A stretch of 32,049 nt of DNA from the NCBI GenBank assembly GCA_019155205.2, contig JAHNZQ020000004.1:3845352-3877400 (forward strand), given 5' to 3'. A model generated the notes under the pieces. The model had not been told where the DNA came from. It ran no database searches and saw nothing but the letters and a program-made list of their open reading frames with translations. The position numbers and the translations under genes were made by a program. Origin of the DNA: Gracilaria vermiculophylla. Taxonomy: Eukaryota > Rhodophyta > Florideophyceae > Gracilariales > Gracilariaceae. This document shows, in pieces, positions 10,247-19,806 of the stretch (position 1 is its first letter; each line of letters opens with the position of its first letter).

Positions 10247-11341
10247 CTACAGGACACTGAATCTCGTCGTATACTCCGCTTCGAGGCGCGCTTTTGCCGT
10301 GACTGCTTGGCTATCGAAGAACTCCTACAGGCTTTCCTTGATGGCCGCCATCGAGGCTCGGTCTGCCCGGGACTTTTGGAGCTCTAAGACCCAGGCGCCC
10401 GCCTCGCGAAGAGCCTCAACAGGAGAAGCCGGAGCAGCACGGCCCGTCACCAGGCACGCCTGCACCAACTTCTGGAAGGTAGCACCCAGAGCCCCAGAGG
10501 ATACTCTTCGCGACGGTGCACCCGAAGCGACCACCTCCGTTAACGGCGCAACAACTGCCACGGAAGGTGCCGCGGATGGCGGACCAGCTGGGACAGTGGC
10601 TTTCCGACGAGACTCCGCAGGTTTCACCGTGGAGATCGGCAGAGCCAAGGACGGAGTCGGTGGCACCAGAGGTGCCGGCGGTTCGGGAACTGGAACGCTC
10701 TGCAGGCGAGGCTGATGAACAGGCGCGGGGACGCTCTGTAGTCGGGGTTGCACCACCGGGGCCGAAAGAACCCGGACGGGAGCAATCTCGTCCTCTTCCA
10801 TACGAGACACGGCGGCTACCACTGCAGGAGCACCCGGAATTGCGGCAGGCCGCCGCGTTATCAGCTCAGGAGGCGTGCTCATATCCTGGGATGGAACAGG
10901 TAACCGACGGGGCGTATGATGCGCCAGGAACTCCATCAAGGGGTCATAGTCGGGTAAGCGGAGCCGTGAAACCTGAGGAACCCGAGAAGGCACCAAACGG
11001 GGAAAGACCGGATAGGCTCGCCCTTCATCGTCTCCATTGGGAGTTCTTACGAATAGGTGGAACTTATTTTGGCCGTAGTCGTAACAGAGGAAGCCCGGTG
11101 TGTCGTTCCACGCCACCTGCGTGTTGTAATCCAGAAGCGCTTCCGCCTCGGATTCGCTCCACGTGGTGCCCTTGATCAAGTTATGAATGCCAAAGGAGCG
11201 CAGATCCCGGATAATTAACGCTGACAAGGGAAGCAAACGTCCGGTGCTCGGCTGATACGAAGAATCCCATTAGAGGTGACTGTCGCGGCACCGATTATAG
11301 GAGGTGAGGCCTTCGTCCGCTGCTTAGAGATACGCCATCAG
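10247..11341 (-). pseudogene. Antisense ORF of copy A, C-terminal part
   Basis: This minus-strand frame lies between pol and the missing 3' LTR. It continues, in the same frame, the N-terminal part at 19807-20406 once copy B and one 5-bp target copy are removed. In-frame stops are at 11324-11326, 11270-11272 and 10325-10327; the terminal TAG is at 10247-10249. Its first third looks like an ordinary globular protein. The middle is proline/valine/alanine-rich and contains a twice-repeated QPRLQSV unit. The end is helical and charged. The last 190 or so residues align without gaps to the copy B antisense frame (17768-18385), which has a serine codon where copy A has the stop at 10325 and ends at the equivalent stop. 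I do not recognise the family. Antisense genes downstream of pol are known in some plant retrotransposons such as Grande, but no homology to those is claimed. Confidence 0.7.
11337..11341 (+). repeat. Target site duplication of copy B, left
   Basis: ATCAG immediately precedes the LTR start TGTAG at 11342 and is repeated immediately after the 3' LTR at 19802-19806. A 5-bp duplication is usual for Ty3/gypsy integrase. Confidence 0.9.
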
Positions 11342-11893
11342 TGTAGTACAGTGGCTCCTACGGAAATAGGGTGGTTTGGCCTTAAAGTATAATATTCCTA
11401 AGGAGGGCTCGTATTTATTAGCTGGGCCACGTGGTGCATAATCTCGCCCGCGTGCGCTACAGTATCCTTGAGGGACGGTAGAATTATTATTTATTTTAGT
11501 TAATTTATGCAGGTAATTAGTGCAGTAGCGAGACCTGCTGAGGCGGGCTCCCGGCTTGATACTTAATCTGCCGGTTGAGCTCGACCTCTGGGGAAGTAAG
11601 GACAAGCACCCTTGAGTCTTCATCTACTTTTCCGGTTGGAGTCTCTTGTCGATCAATGAAGGTTTCTAAGCCACCGATCCCCAGGTCGCATCATAGCAGC
11701 GCCTGTAGGAGCATTGTCCGCCCAGTGAACCTCCCCCTCCACTTGGTGTTTGCGGATCCCCTTTCAGAATTCCTCCGGCTCGCGACAGCGAATACCGGAG
11801 ACCACCTTTAGGAATACGCGCCTTTGGAGTCAACAAAAGCTCCTAACGGATGTTGTGCTTTACTATATCGAGAGGAAGGCTGACAATACCATA
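11342..11893 (+). repeat. 5' LTR of copy B
   Basis: This 552-bp LTR starts TGTAGTACAGTGG and ends ACCATA, the final CA having mutated to TA. A TATA-like TATAATATT lies near 11388, and an AT-rich block is at about 11484-11512. Promoter use is inferred from its position. Confidence 0.93.
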
Positions 11894-11895
11894 AC

Positions 11896-11908
11896 TGGTC
11901 TCCCGACT
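11896..11908 (+). promoter_or_regulatory. Primer binding site of copy B
   Basis: TGGTCTCCCGACT lies two bases past the LTR and is identical to copy A's site. It is probably complementary to the 3' end of tRNA-Tyr (see findings). Confidence 0.6.
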
Positions 11909-12050
11909 TTAAAAGGTCACAGTTCCTTAAAGATTCGCACAAGTGGCAGCAGAACCGTGTTTCTAGTTTGCAACGACAAACCCCAAACAGTGGAAGTCTT
12001 CCTTAAGGTGATTCGGAAGTGGAAGCAAATCACTCCCGACCTACCCCTCT

Positions 12051-14345
12051 ATGGACCCCTTAGAACCCCCACTGGAAACCCCTTTAGAGCATCCTCAAGC
12101 AACCGACTCCGTTGATGGGCGCAGCACGCGCAGCACTCCCCAGGAGATGGCCGCCACACTGGAGGACCTTGAAAGTCTCCTTCGGAATCCTGGCTCCTCT
12201 GTGGATCGTTTCCGATATTACCTTAGGAGAATGCATGATCGGAGGCAAGCGGAATCCCCCGCGACACCTCTGGAGAACGCCGATGTGGAGAATGAAGAAC
12301 CGCACACGGCATCGCAGCCGCCACCTCAGAAGCTGCAGGGACGGGAACACCCGGAGGCTAACTCCCTCCTGGAGTCCCTGGCCCCGCGCCTTACGGATTG
12401 GCTCTCACAAGAGCTGGTCGAAAGCATTCCTGCAGGTGTTGAAGCCCACTTCGGAGCGAGCCGCCACGCCCTTGTGGAGGACATCACAACGGAGAGCGCC
12501 TACCGTCCTGTGGATGCTTTCCTTGATTCCGATCCTTTCCTTGAGGTGATCTCAGATGTTATCCGTGCGGAAGTTTGCTCCCAAACCGCGTAGTTGCTCC
12601 CCGCAGCGTCGTTTCAAAGTTATTCATCCGTGCAGGAGAGGTTCCCTATATCAACACCTAAGGTAACCGCGGGCAGAGAAGGAAAGGATACTGCGAACCC
12701 CTACGCCAGAGGAGGAAAGGATACTGCCATATGCAAACGGGACCACCTCAGGAATCTGGCTATGCACCTTCTGGACCTGACGCCTCGCGGAGGAGGACAG
12801 AATACCGGCCGCGACGAAGTCCACCTAAGGAGAGAAGGACAGGATACTCCTCGGGTGGATCGCGATAACGGGGGTATCGTCAGCAACCCAGAACACCTCA
12901 AGGATAGAAGAAGAAAGAAACGGAGGGAGAAAAGACGCAAGCGAGACACCGATTCGGAGGGAAGCTCAGACTCTGAATCCGTAAACAGCTCCATCTCGGA
13001 GGACAGTACACCTCCCAAGGAGAAGAGCAGAAGGGTCAGGAAGGTCGTCCCGCTTAACGAACTCTTCGCCAAAGTGGTGGATTATGACACCTACAGGTTG
13101 AATGATCGCTCCACATTTTACGACGCGTCAGTCGCTAAACGACTCACGAAGATGCAGCGCCGTATGGAAATTGAAATGAAGAAGCACTCCTTCTCAGGCG
13201 AAGACCCCATCTCGGTGTTGAATTTTCTCACGCGCTTCCGTTCGGCGTGTAACACAAATGGTGTCCATGAAGATGCCGCCGTATGGTGCTTTCAGTTCTA
13301 CCTCACAGGCCAACCACAATCTGTGGTGCAGCCACGCCTCACGGGGGAGAGCACCATTGTGGATGATCCTGGAACGGAGATTTTGATGACGTACCCGGAG
13401 GTAGTCAATTTTCTCCTTAAAAGGTACGCCACGGACGAGGTGATAGCCGATGCTGATGCTGAAGTCATCTCCTATAGGCAGAACATCGGAATGACCGAGA
13501 CGGAGTCCTCACAGAAGCTGTGGACGAACGCCCTGTGGTGTGGGAATGTGTGCACCGAACGGCGGTTGAAGTCGCTGTATGTCGAGGGACTCCTTTCCTC
13601 GATACGTGCGGGGGTGCGTAATCATTTGACCACGCACCTAAAGACCACCTATACGGAGTTAGCACTTTTCACAGAATCCTATGGAGATACCCACCGTGCC
13701 GCTCGCCGCAGCCATGCTCCACTTTCGGACAAACCGGCGGCCTCAAGGACCCGTCGGGCATCCGCCCTGACGTTGGACTCCAGCAGCTCAGAGGAAGTGG
13801 ACGAGCTCACGCTCTTAGGAGAGCACGAGGCTCTTGCCCTCACATACGCCTTCTCTCAGGCAGCACCGTCTAGTACGAGGACACCCTCGTCTCCCACTTC
13901 GTACGCCTCGGCAGGATCTTTCAGGAACGTCCGACTTGCGAACCCTCGAGGCTACCCACCGCCTTGCAGGATTTGCTTGTCACGAGAGCCCGTACACTGT
14001 ACGACTCTTACCCCGGCAATGAGAGCCGCCATCCTGCAGGAAAGAGAGAAAAACTTCCAGGACCTGAAGGACACACCAACGGAGAGCAGAAGTTATCGAA
14101 GCGCGTATCGCGACAGCCGCTCCCCTCAAGGAAACTACGGTTACCGTGCTCCACCGGGAGTGCAGCCTGTCCCACTGTCACTAGCACCCGCAACGCAGGT
14201 GTCGGTGTCCCAGCCGGTTGCACCTCAAGGGAACACGTCGCATCGCGATGCACAACCGCAGACGACGTCCTTGACTGGAACTCAGCCCCTCTCCTACCAG
14301 GAAAACCCTCAGAGCCACGCGTTAAGGCTCCGCGTGGCTCTTTAA
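12051..14345 (+). pseudogene. gag: gag of copy B, one in-frame stop
   Basis: The ATG at 12051 opens a frame of 764 codons that is intact except for a TAG at 12591-12593 (a histidine codon in copy A). The order is: a polar N-terminal region rich in proline and glutamate; a segment with several repeats of a G-x-DT motif (about 12680-12860); a strongly basic patch RRRKKRREKRRKR near 12908-12946, likely for nuclear import or RNA binding; a serine/acidic stretch; the retrotransposon gag core (about 13180-13640, with EDPISVLNFLTRFR and an FLLKRYA block); and a short CX2CX6HC motif (about 13966-14000) in place of a standard CCHC knuckle. The end is glutamine/proline-rich. It overlaps the open pol frame by roughly 380 bases, with pol in the -1 frame. 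This is much longer than a typical gypsy Gag. Confidence 0.85.
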
Positions 14346-17300
14346 CATCGAGCCTCAGCTCCACGGAGGTCGCCTTTAGGAAAGGTGGAGATGCCATCTG
14401 CTCCATCGACGCAGAATCTGCGGGCCCTCCGATCCCGTTGGACCCATTCGACACCTTTGAGGATTCTGTTTGCACGCTCTGCCGTGAGAATTACAATGTA
14501 ATGGCCTCTATCGGATGTTCCCCGCTCGCCTCCGCCACTGTGCGCGCTATCCTCGATACCGGAGCTGGCCCCAATCTGGTGCACGCCGACGTGCTCCCGC
14601 GGTCTGCTCTCGGCTCCTTGAGGACTGGCAAGCTCCCGACGGTACCTGATGCGTCGCGGCGAGTATTGACCATCCTCGGCGCAATTCCCTTGTATCTCCG
14701 GTTCGGCTCCTTACAGGTGAGAGTGTGGTTCCTCATGGCGACCAACCTGGCTGCACAATGCATATTGGGCACTTCTTTTGTGGATCAATATGTACGTGCA
14801 ATCTACCCGCGCCTGCACAAGGTGACGTTTCATGACGCCGCCCCTGTAGGTATTGTGTCCGCATCTCCAGGATCGGACGCAAACACGCGTCAAATGGGTA
14901 CCCTTCCAAAGGAGACGCAGTCGAATAAGCTCCGCGTGGTGAAGAGCGTCGAAATACCCGAGAGGAGTCCGGCCGAAGTCTGGGTGCACACCTCTGCATC
15001 TGGCCTTTCATTCCTACAGGGGAGTCCACATCTGACGACAAAGCAGCACTCCATGATAGCGAACGGTGTTATGGAAGTAATACCGAACGTCCCCTCTAGG
15101 GTTGTGCTCGCTAACCTTAAGGAGTCGCCGATACGGCTCCAGAAAGGAAGTGTCGTCGGACTGGCACTACCCGAACCTGCAGGACTGGCTCATCTTCCAC
15201 AAGCGGAAGAATTTGCGGACCGCAATGCTATCGCCACTGTGGAGACGGACGCGACTTCAACGGCTCCAGAGAAAGAGAATCCTGCCACCTGGCAGGAGAA
15301 GCTCCAAATTTGCGATGATTTCGAAGGGTATCGCCATAGAATAGTGGAGATGCTATCCGCCTTTGAGGGCATGTGGGCTGGGTGCCTGGGTCAGGTCAGC
15401 CTGGCCAAGCACAGGATCCAGCTCACACCGGATGCGAAACCGGTACATCAACTCCCGAGGAGGGTCGGACCCCATGAGCGCGATTTTGAACGCGATGAGG
15501 TCCACCGGATGTTGGAGAAGGGTCTTATCGAGCCTTCCAATTCCGAATGGGCCTCCCCGGTGGTGTTTGTCAAAAAGAAGGATGGCTCCCTACGGTTCTG
15601 TATTGACTACAGGCGCCTTAACGAGGTGACGGTACGCGATTCACACCTGATACACCCGATGGATGAATGTATCGACTTCTTAGGCGATGCGTCCGTTTTC
15701 TCCACGCTGGATGCCAATAGCGGCTACTGACAGATTGAAATGGACGACTCCGATAAGGATAAGACAACGTTCAACTCGCACTGTGGGATCTTCAGATTCC
15801 TAAGGATGCCATTCGGGTTGAAGAATGCACCCGCTACGTTCCAACGAGCGGTGGACATTATCCTGTCAAAGGTGAAATGGCAGTACGCCTTGGTGTATAT
15901 TGATGACGTCATCATATNNNNNNNNNNNNNNNNNNNNNNNNNNNNNNNNNNNNNNNNNNNNNNNNNNNNNNNNNNNNNNNNNNNNNNNNNNNNNNNNNNN
16001 NNNNNNNNNNNNNNNNNTGGATGGAGCGCTCCAAAAGGTGGTGCCGACGAAGTTGCGGGCGAGAGTGTTGTACCTCTCGCACTATCCGCGCCTCGCCGGG
16101 CACCCCGGTGGATCTCGGATGTATTTCACCATGCGGAGGGAGTTGTATTGGCTGAACATGGCCAACGACGCCTTCCAAACGGTGGCGGACTGTTATTCCT
16201 GCGCCGCCGCTAGGAGGAGTATACGGAAACACCGGACGCCGCTCACGCTGTTCCCATCTTCAAGACCGTTGGAGTTTGTGGCCATGGACATCTTGGGTCC
16301 TCTCCCCAAGATGGAGCGAGGGCACCGATTTATCCTCGTGATCACGGATCGCTTTTCCAAGATCACGCGTTACATCCCCCTCTGGAGCACAACTGCATCA
16401 GTGATTGCCGACTCTTTTCTGGAGCATTGGGTTTATCCCTACGGGATACCGTTGTATCTCATTACGGACAATGGCCCCCAGTTCGCGGCGAAACTCTTCA
16501 GCGCCGTTTCCAGAATGCTTGGGATGAAACAGTTGTTTACAACTGCCTATCATCCCCAAACCAACGGACAGGCGGAAAGGTTCAACAAAACCATCGCCTC
16601 GAGGCTGAAGCACTACGTCGCGGACCACCAGAAGGATTGGGACGCATATGTGGGACCCCCGCACATATGCACACAACCTACAGGTGCACCGCTCCACGGG
16701 GACCGCTCCTTTCAACTTGGTACTCTCGCGCATACCGCCAAGTGCCGTCATCGCGGCACGCGCCACGGAGCACCCGGCGGATGGGCCACAGACACCAACA
16801 GCGGCGCAAGCCAAACGCTCCATCCTAAGGCGGTATGAGAACGCACTCTCCCTCGCGAAGAAGAGACTCAACGCCTCGCAGAGGAGATACAAACAGGACT
16901 TCGACCGTGAGGTTATGGAAGGTCTCCACCTGCAGAAAGGCGACGAGGTGTTCTTCGATAAACCCTGGGAGAACTCCGATGAACCGCCGGAAGTCACGCG
17001 CAAGTTAGCGCCCACCACCTCAGGACCCTTCAAAGTCCTTGCCACCTACAGGGATACTGTCGCCATTGAGGTGAACGGGCTCAGGGATATCGTCTCCCGT
17101 GATAAGGTGACGAAAGTCCCAACGCCCAGTCTTCCAGGAATGCCCACCACCCCACCTCAAGGACAACGCGCGGAGATTCCTCATCCAACCACCTCAGGCG
17201 CGAAGACAGTACGGAATACTGGGAACCGCATCAGCGCTCTCGGTGAACCAATCCTGGAGGCTCCCGACGCCATCCTGACCCCTAAAGGTGACATCCTCTA

Positions 17301-17472
17301 CGCGGTGGACCATATCGTCTCGCATCGACAAACCCCTGCAGGAGTACTGTATCGCGTCCGCTGGTATGGGTACACCTCGAAGGACGACACGAAAGAACCC
17401 CCGGAGCATATCCCGGACAACTTCTTTAGGCAATACCACGCCAATCTGGTGCGGAAACGCCACTTCACATAG
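13964..17472 (+). pseudogene. pol: pol of copy B (PR-RT-[gap]-IN-chromodomain), damaged
   Basis: The pol frame is open from about 13964 and lies -1 relative to gag, so it was probably made by frameshifting. The aspartic protease has an intact DTG (14555-14563). Reverse transcriptase begins near 15450, with FCIDYRRLNEV, FLRMPFGLKNAPATFQ and an intact YIDD (about 15896-15907). A TGA at 15728-15730 replaces the tryptophan codon present in copy A. The gap 15918-16017 removes the rest of reverse transcriptase, RNase H and the start of integrase. Integrase has an H2C2 zinc finger (about 16078-16210) and catalytic D (16287), D (16467) and E (16575), with 35 residues between the last two. A one-base insertion near 16655 shifts the frame before the end of the integrase core. 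A GPF module (about 17020) and a chromodomain (about 17290-17445, with YRVRWYGY) follow, marking it as a chromovirus. The stop is the TAG at 17470-17472. Confidence 0.92.
15918..16017. other. Assembly gap of 100 N
   Basis: There are exactly 100 undetermined bases. The left edge matches copy A at about 7436 and the right edge matches copy A at about 8524, so the gap represents roughly 1.09 kb rather than 100 bp. Confidence 0.95.
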
Positions 17473-17484
17473 GCGCTTCCGTTT

Positions 17485-17501
17485 AGGAAAAGGGGAGGGG
17501 G
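17485..17501 (+). promoter_or_regulatory. Internal polypurine tract of copy B
   Basis: A 17-base purine run (AGGAAAAGGGGAGGGGGG) lies 12 bases after the pol stop and is followed by CCCCC, as in copy A. It is 1.75 kb upstream of the 3' LTR, between pol and the antisense frame. A second plus-strand primer site is one possibility. Confidence 0.45.
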
Positions 17502-17510
17502 CCCCCAAAC

Positions 17511-17615
17511 GGAGATGTTTTTCGTCTTCGCGGTCTATTCTCCACTTGGAGTTATCTTTTTCCGGAGATTTTTTTCGTCTTCGCCGTGTCCCCCCCACCT
17601 GGAGTTATCATTTTC
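17511..17615 (+). repeat. Tandem duplication of about 53 bp
   Basis: Two consecutive units beginning GGAGAT and containing TTTTTCGTCTTCGC then TGGAGTTATC occupy 17511-17563 and 17564 to about 17615. Copy A has a single unit (about 10016-10070), so the duplication arose in the copy B lineage. Confidence 0.75.
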
Positions 17616-17767
17616 GCCTCCTGGATGCTGTGCTCGCTTTTCCGCGTGCTCCTACGGCGGCACTTCGTGTCGCTGAGCTCGCGGGCACGGCCTATGCATG
17701 TTTGAACTACCGTTCGTGGAGCTTCTGCTCCATCAGAAGAATCTTTTATTCGTATGGGTCCTCTCAC

Positions 17768-18604
17768 CTACAAGTTAGCGAACCGCATTGAATACTCCGC
17801 TTCGAGTCGCGCTTTCGCTGTGAGCGCTTGGATATCAAAGAACTTCGACAGGCTTTCCTTGAGGGCCGCCATCGAGGCTCCGTCTGTCCGGGCCTTATGG
17901 AGCTCTAAGACCCAAGCACGCGCCTCGCGCAGAGCCTCCACAGGAGAAGCCGGAGCAGGACGGCCTGTCACCAGGCACGCCTGCACCAACTCTTGAAAGG
18001 CAACCTCCAGAGCCCCAGAGAAGACTCCTCCCGACGGTGCACCCGATGCGGCCACCTCCGTTGACTGCGCAACAACCGCCACGAAGGGAGCTGCAGACGG
18101 CGGACCAGGTGAGACAGGAGCTCTCCGACGGGATTCCGCGGGTTCCGCAGTGGAGGAAGGCAATGGCATGGGCGGAGTTGGTGGCACCTGAGGTGACGGC
18201 GGTGAGGGAACTAGAACGCTCCGCAGGCGAGGCTGAGTGATTGGCGCAGGGACGCTCCGAAATCGGGGTTGCACCACTGGAGCCGAAGGTACCGGGACGG
18301 GAGCAATCTCGTCTTCATCCATATGAGACACGGCGGCTACCACTGCAGGAGCACCCAAAATTGCTGCGGTCCACGACGTTATCACCTAAGAAGGCGCGCC
18401 CATATCCTGGGACGAAGACCCGCGTGGCGCTATGGTCGAAATGCTCCCCTGGACGAAACAGTGCTCCGGTCGAGGTGTGATACACCTCAGGATTGGAAGG
18501 GGATGCCGGCACTGGAGTAGGAGAGGACAGTCCAAAGGAGTACGAAGCAGGGTGGACGGGGACCGAACGCGTGGTGGCACCTGAGAAGAGAGACCTGACA
18601 CCAC
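17768..18604 (-). pseudogene. Antisense ORF of copy B, conserved C-terminal part
   Basis: The minus-strand frame ends with TAG at 17768-17770, the position equivalent to the stop of copy A's antisense frame. From 18382 down to the stop (about 204 codons) it is open and aligns without gaps to copy A, at roughly 70% identity by eye. It has the same proline-rich middle with QPR-x-RSV repeats and the same charged C-terminal block around FQELVQACLVTGRPAPASPVE. A TAG at 18383-18385 replaces a glutamate codon of copy A. Upstream of about 18411 the sequence no longer resembles copy A. The same frame stays open to 18604. A different minus frame is open from about 19172 to 18315 apart from one TAA at 18774-18776, so the original N-terminus may have been joined from that frame by an indel. 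Function is unknown. Confidence 0.65.
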
Positions 18605-19235
18605 TCGGGGATCGATTCGAAGTTATATGCACCACCGCGGAGGGAGCCATGTCAAGCCACCACCGTGGAATCCGAGGCGAAGCCGGGCGACCGGCATCAG
18701 GCGAGTTATGGAGCAACATCGCGGGGCGCGCGCTCATATCCAACGGAGAACGACGGAAGTGCGGACGAGAGACTTATGAGTCCGGCACCTTCACGGAGAT
18801 CGGATGAGCGGACGCGAAGAAGCGGGTGTTGCCAAAAGGAGTAACCTCGAAGGAGTCGTAGTGGAAAGCGCCTCCAGGGGGTCGGTATCCTCGCGGGACT
18901 GACCCACGCTCCGTCCACGGAAGTGCGCGCTTGTACCGCGCGCGGTACGCCGGATGACGCGGACACCCGCGCTGCCGACTGGCGCAGCAGCACCGACAGG
19001 GGACACCAAGAAGGAGCGGATGCAGCCGGGTGAAGGAGGAGCAGAGCCCACGAACGCCGCAAGGAGTGAAACGCAAGCCCGCGGCAACACGCTGCGCAGG
19101 AGTATGGAGAAGAGAAGGAACGCGTGCAGGAGAGAACGGGCGAGCCACAGGAGGCTGCACGTGCCGCAACACCGATAGGAGCCACCCCAGGGATCAAGAA
19201 AGCGGAAGATGCACCTCGAGGACGTGGTGCAATTC
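18605..19235. other. Copy B-specific 3' region
   Basis: This region is GC-rich and has no counterpart in copy A that I can see. On the minus strand one frame is open from about 19172 to 18315, interrupted only by the TAA at 18774-18776. It is rich in arginine, serine and proline. It may be the N-terminal part of copy B's antisense gene. No domain is recognised. Confidence 0.4.
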
Positions 19236-19248
19236 AGGAAAGAGGGTA
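19236..19248 (+). promoter_or_regulatory. Polypurine tract before the 3' LTR of copy B
   Basis: AGGAAAGAGGGTA lies directly against the LTR start TGTAG at 19249, the normal position for the plus-strand primer of an LTR retrotransposon. Confidence 0.75.
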
Positions 19249-19801
19249 TGTAGTACAGTGGTTCCTACGGAAATAGGGTGGTTTGGCCTTAAGGTATAAT
19301 ATTCCTAAGGAGGGCTCGTATTTTATTAGCTGGGCCACGTGGTGCATAATCTCGCCCGCGTGCGCTACAGTATCCTTGAGGGACGGTAGAATTATTATTT
19401 ATTTTAGTTAATTTATGCAGGTAATTAGTACAGTAGCGAGACCTGCTGAGGCGGACTCCCGGCTTGATACTTAATCTGCCGGTTGAGCTCGACCTCTGGG
19501 GAAGTAAGGAAAAGCACCCTTGAGTCTTCATCTAGTTTTCCGGTTGGAGTCTCTTGTCGATCAACGAAGGTTTCTAAGCCACCGATCCCCAGGTCGCATC
19601 ATATCAGCGCCTGTAGGAGCATTGTCCGCCCAGTGAACCTCCCCCTCCGCTTGGTGTTTGCGGATCCTCTTTCAGAATTCCCCCGGCTCGCGACAGCGGA
19701 TACCGGAGACCACCTTTAGGAATACGCGCCTTTGGAGTTAACAAAAACTCCTAACGGACGTTGTGCTTTACTACCTCGAGAGGAGGGCTGACAGTACCAC
19801 A
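19249..19801 (+). repeat. 3' LTR of copy B
   Basis: This 553-bp LTR starts TGTAGTACAGTGG and ends ACCACA. It matches 11342-11893 throughout, with about 20 substitutions and one single-base indel counted by eye, and is followed directly by the target duplication. Confidence 0.93.
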
Positions 19802-19806
19802 ATCAG
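19802..19806 (+). repeat. Target site duplication of copy B, right
   Basis: ATCAG is identical to 11337-11341. Removing copy B and one of these copies restores a continuous minus-strand reading frame. Confidence 0.9.

Larger units (their letters stand above)
2852..11341 (+). mobile_element. Ty3/gypsy chromovirus copy A, 5' portion, interrupted by copy B
   Basis: This is the older of two related retrotransposons. In order it shows a 5' LTR (2852-3405), primer binding site, gag remnant, pol remnant with protease, reverse transcriptase, RNase H, integrase and chromodomain, a purine tract, and the C-terminal part of an antisense gene. Copy B is inserted after 11341. The remaining sequence of copy A resumes at 19807. 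Every coding region carries several stop codons, and the LTR is clearly more diverged from copy B's LTRs than those are from each other, so copy A is the older insertion. No 3' LTR was found. Confidence 0.9.
11342..19801 (+). mobile_element. Ty3/gypsy chromovirus copy B, two LTRs, nested in copy A
   Basis: The element has both LTRs, a primer binding site, gag, pol with a C-terminal chromodomain, an antisense frame, a polypurine tract against the 3' LTR and a perfect 5-bp target duplication. Its length in the window is 8,460 bp, but the 100-N gap stands for about 1.09 kb by comparison with copy A, so the real length is near 9.4 kb. By eye the two LTRs differ at about 20 positions plus one indel over 552 bp (roughly 4%), so it is not a recent insertion. 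Gag has one stop, pol has one stop and one frameshift, and the antisense frame is damaged. Confidence 0.93.

Noticed and set aside
10020..11175. Plus-strand frames of 231 and 219 codons opposite the antisense gene
   Set aside because: They have GTG/ATG starts at positions not conserved in copy B, compositions typical of complement shadows, and frame lengths that change between copies. The minus frame keeps its stop and alignment.
15724..16232. Frames running through the Ns
   Set aside because: The gap size is arbitrary, so frame continuity across it has no meaning.
17194..17598. Minus-strand 134-codon frame over the chromodomain
   Set aside because: It is a complement shadow of pol. The equivalent minus frame in copy A is shorter (9698-9943), with different limits.
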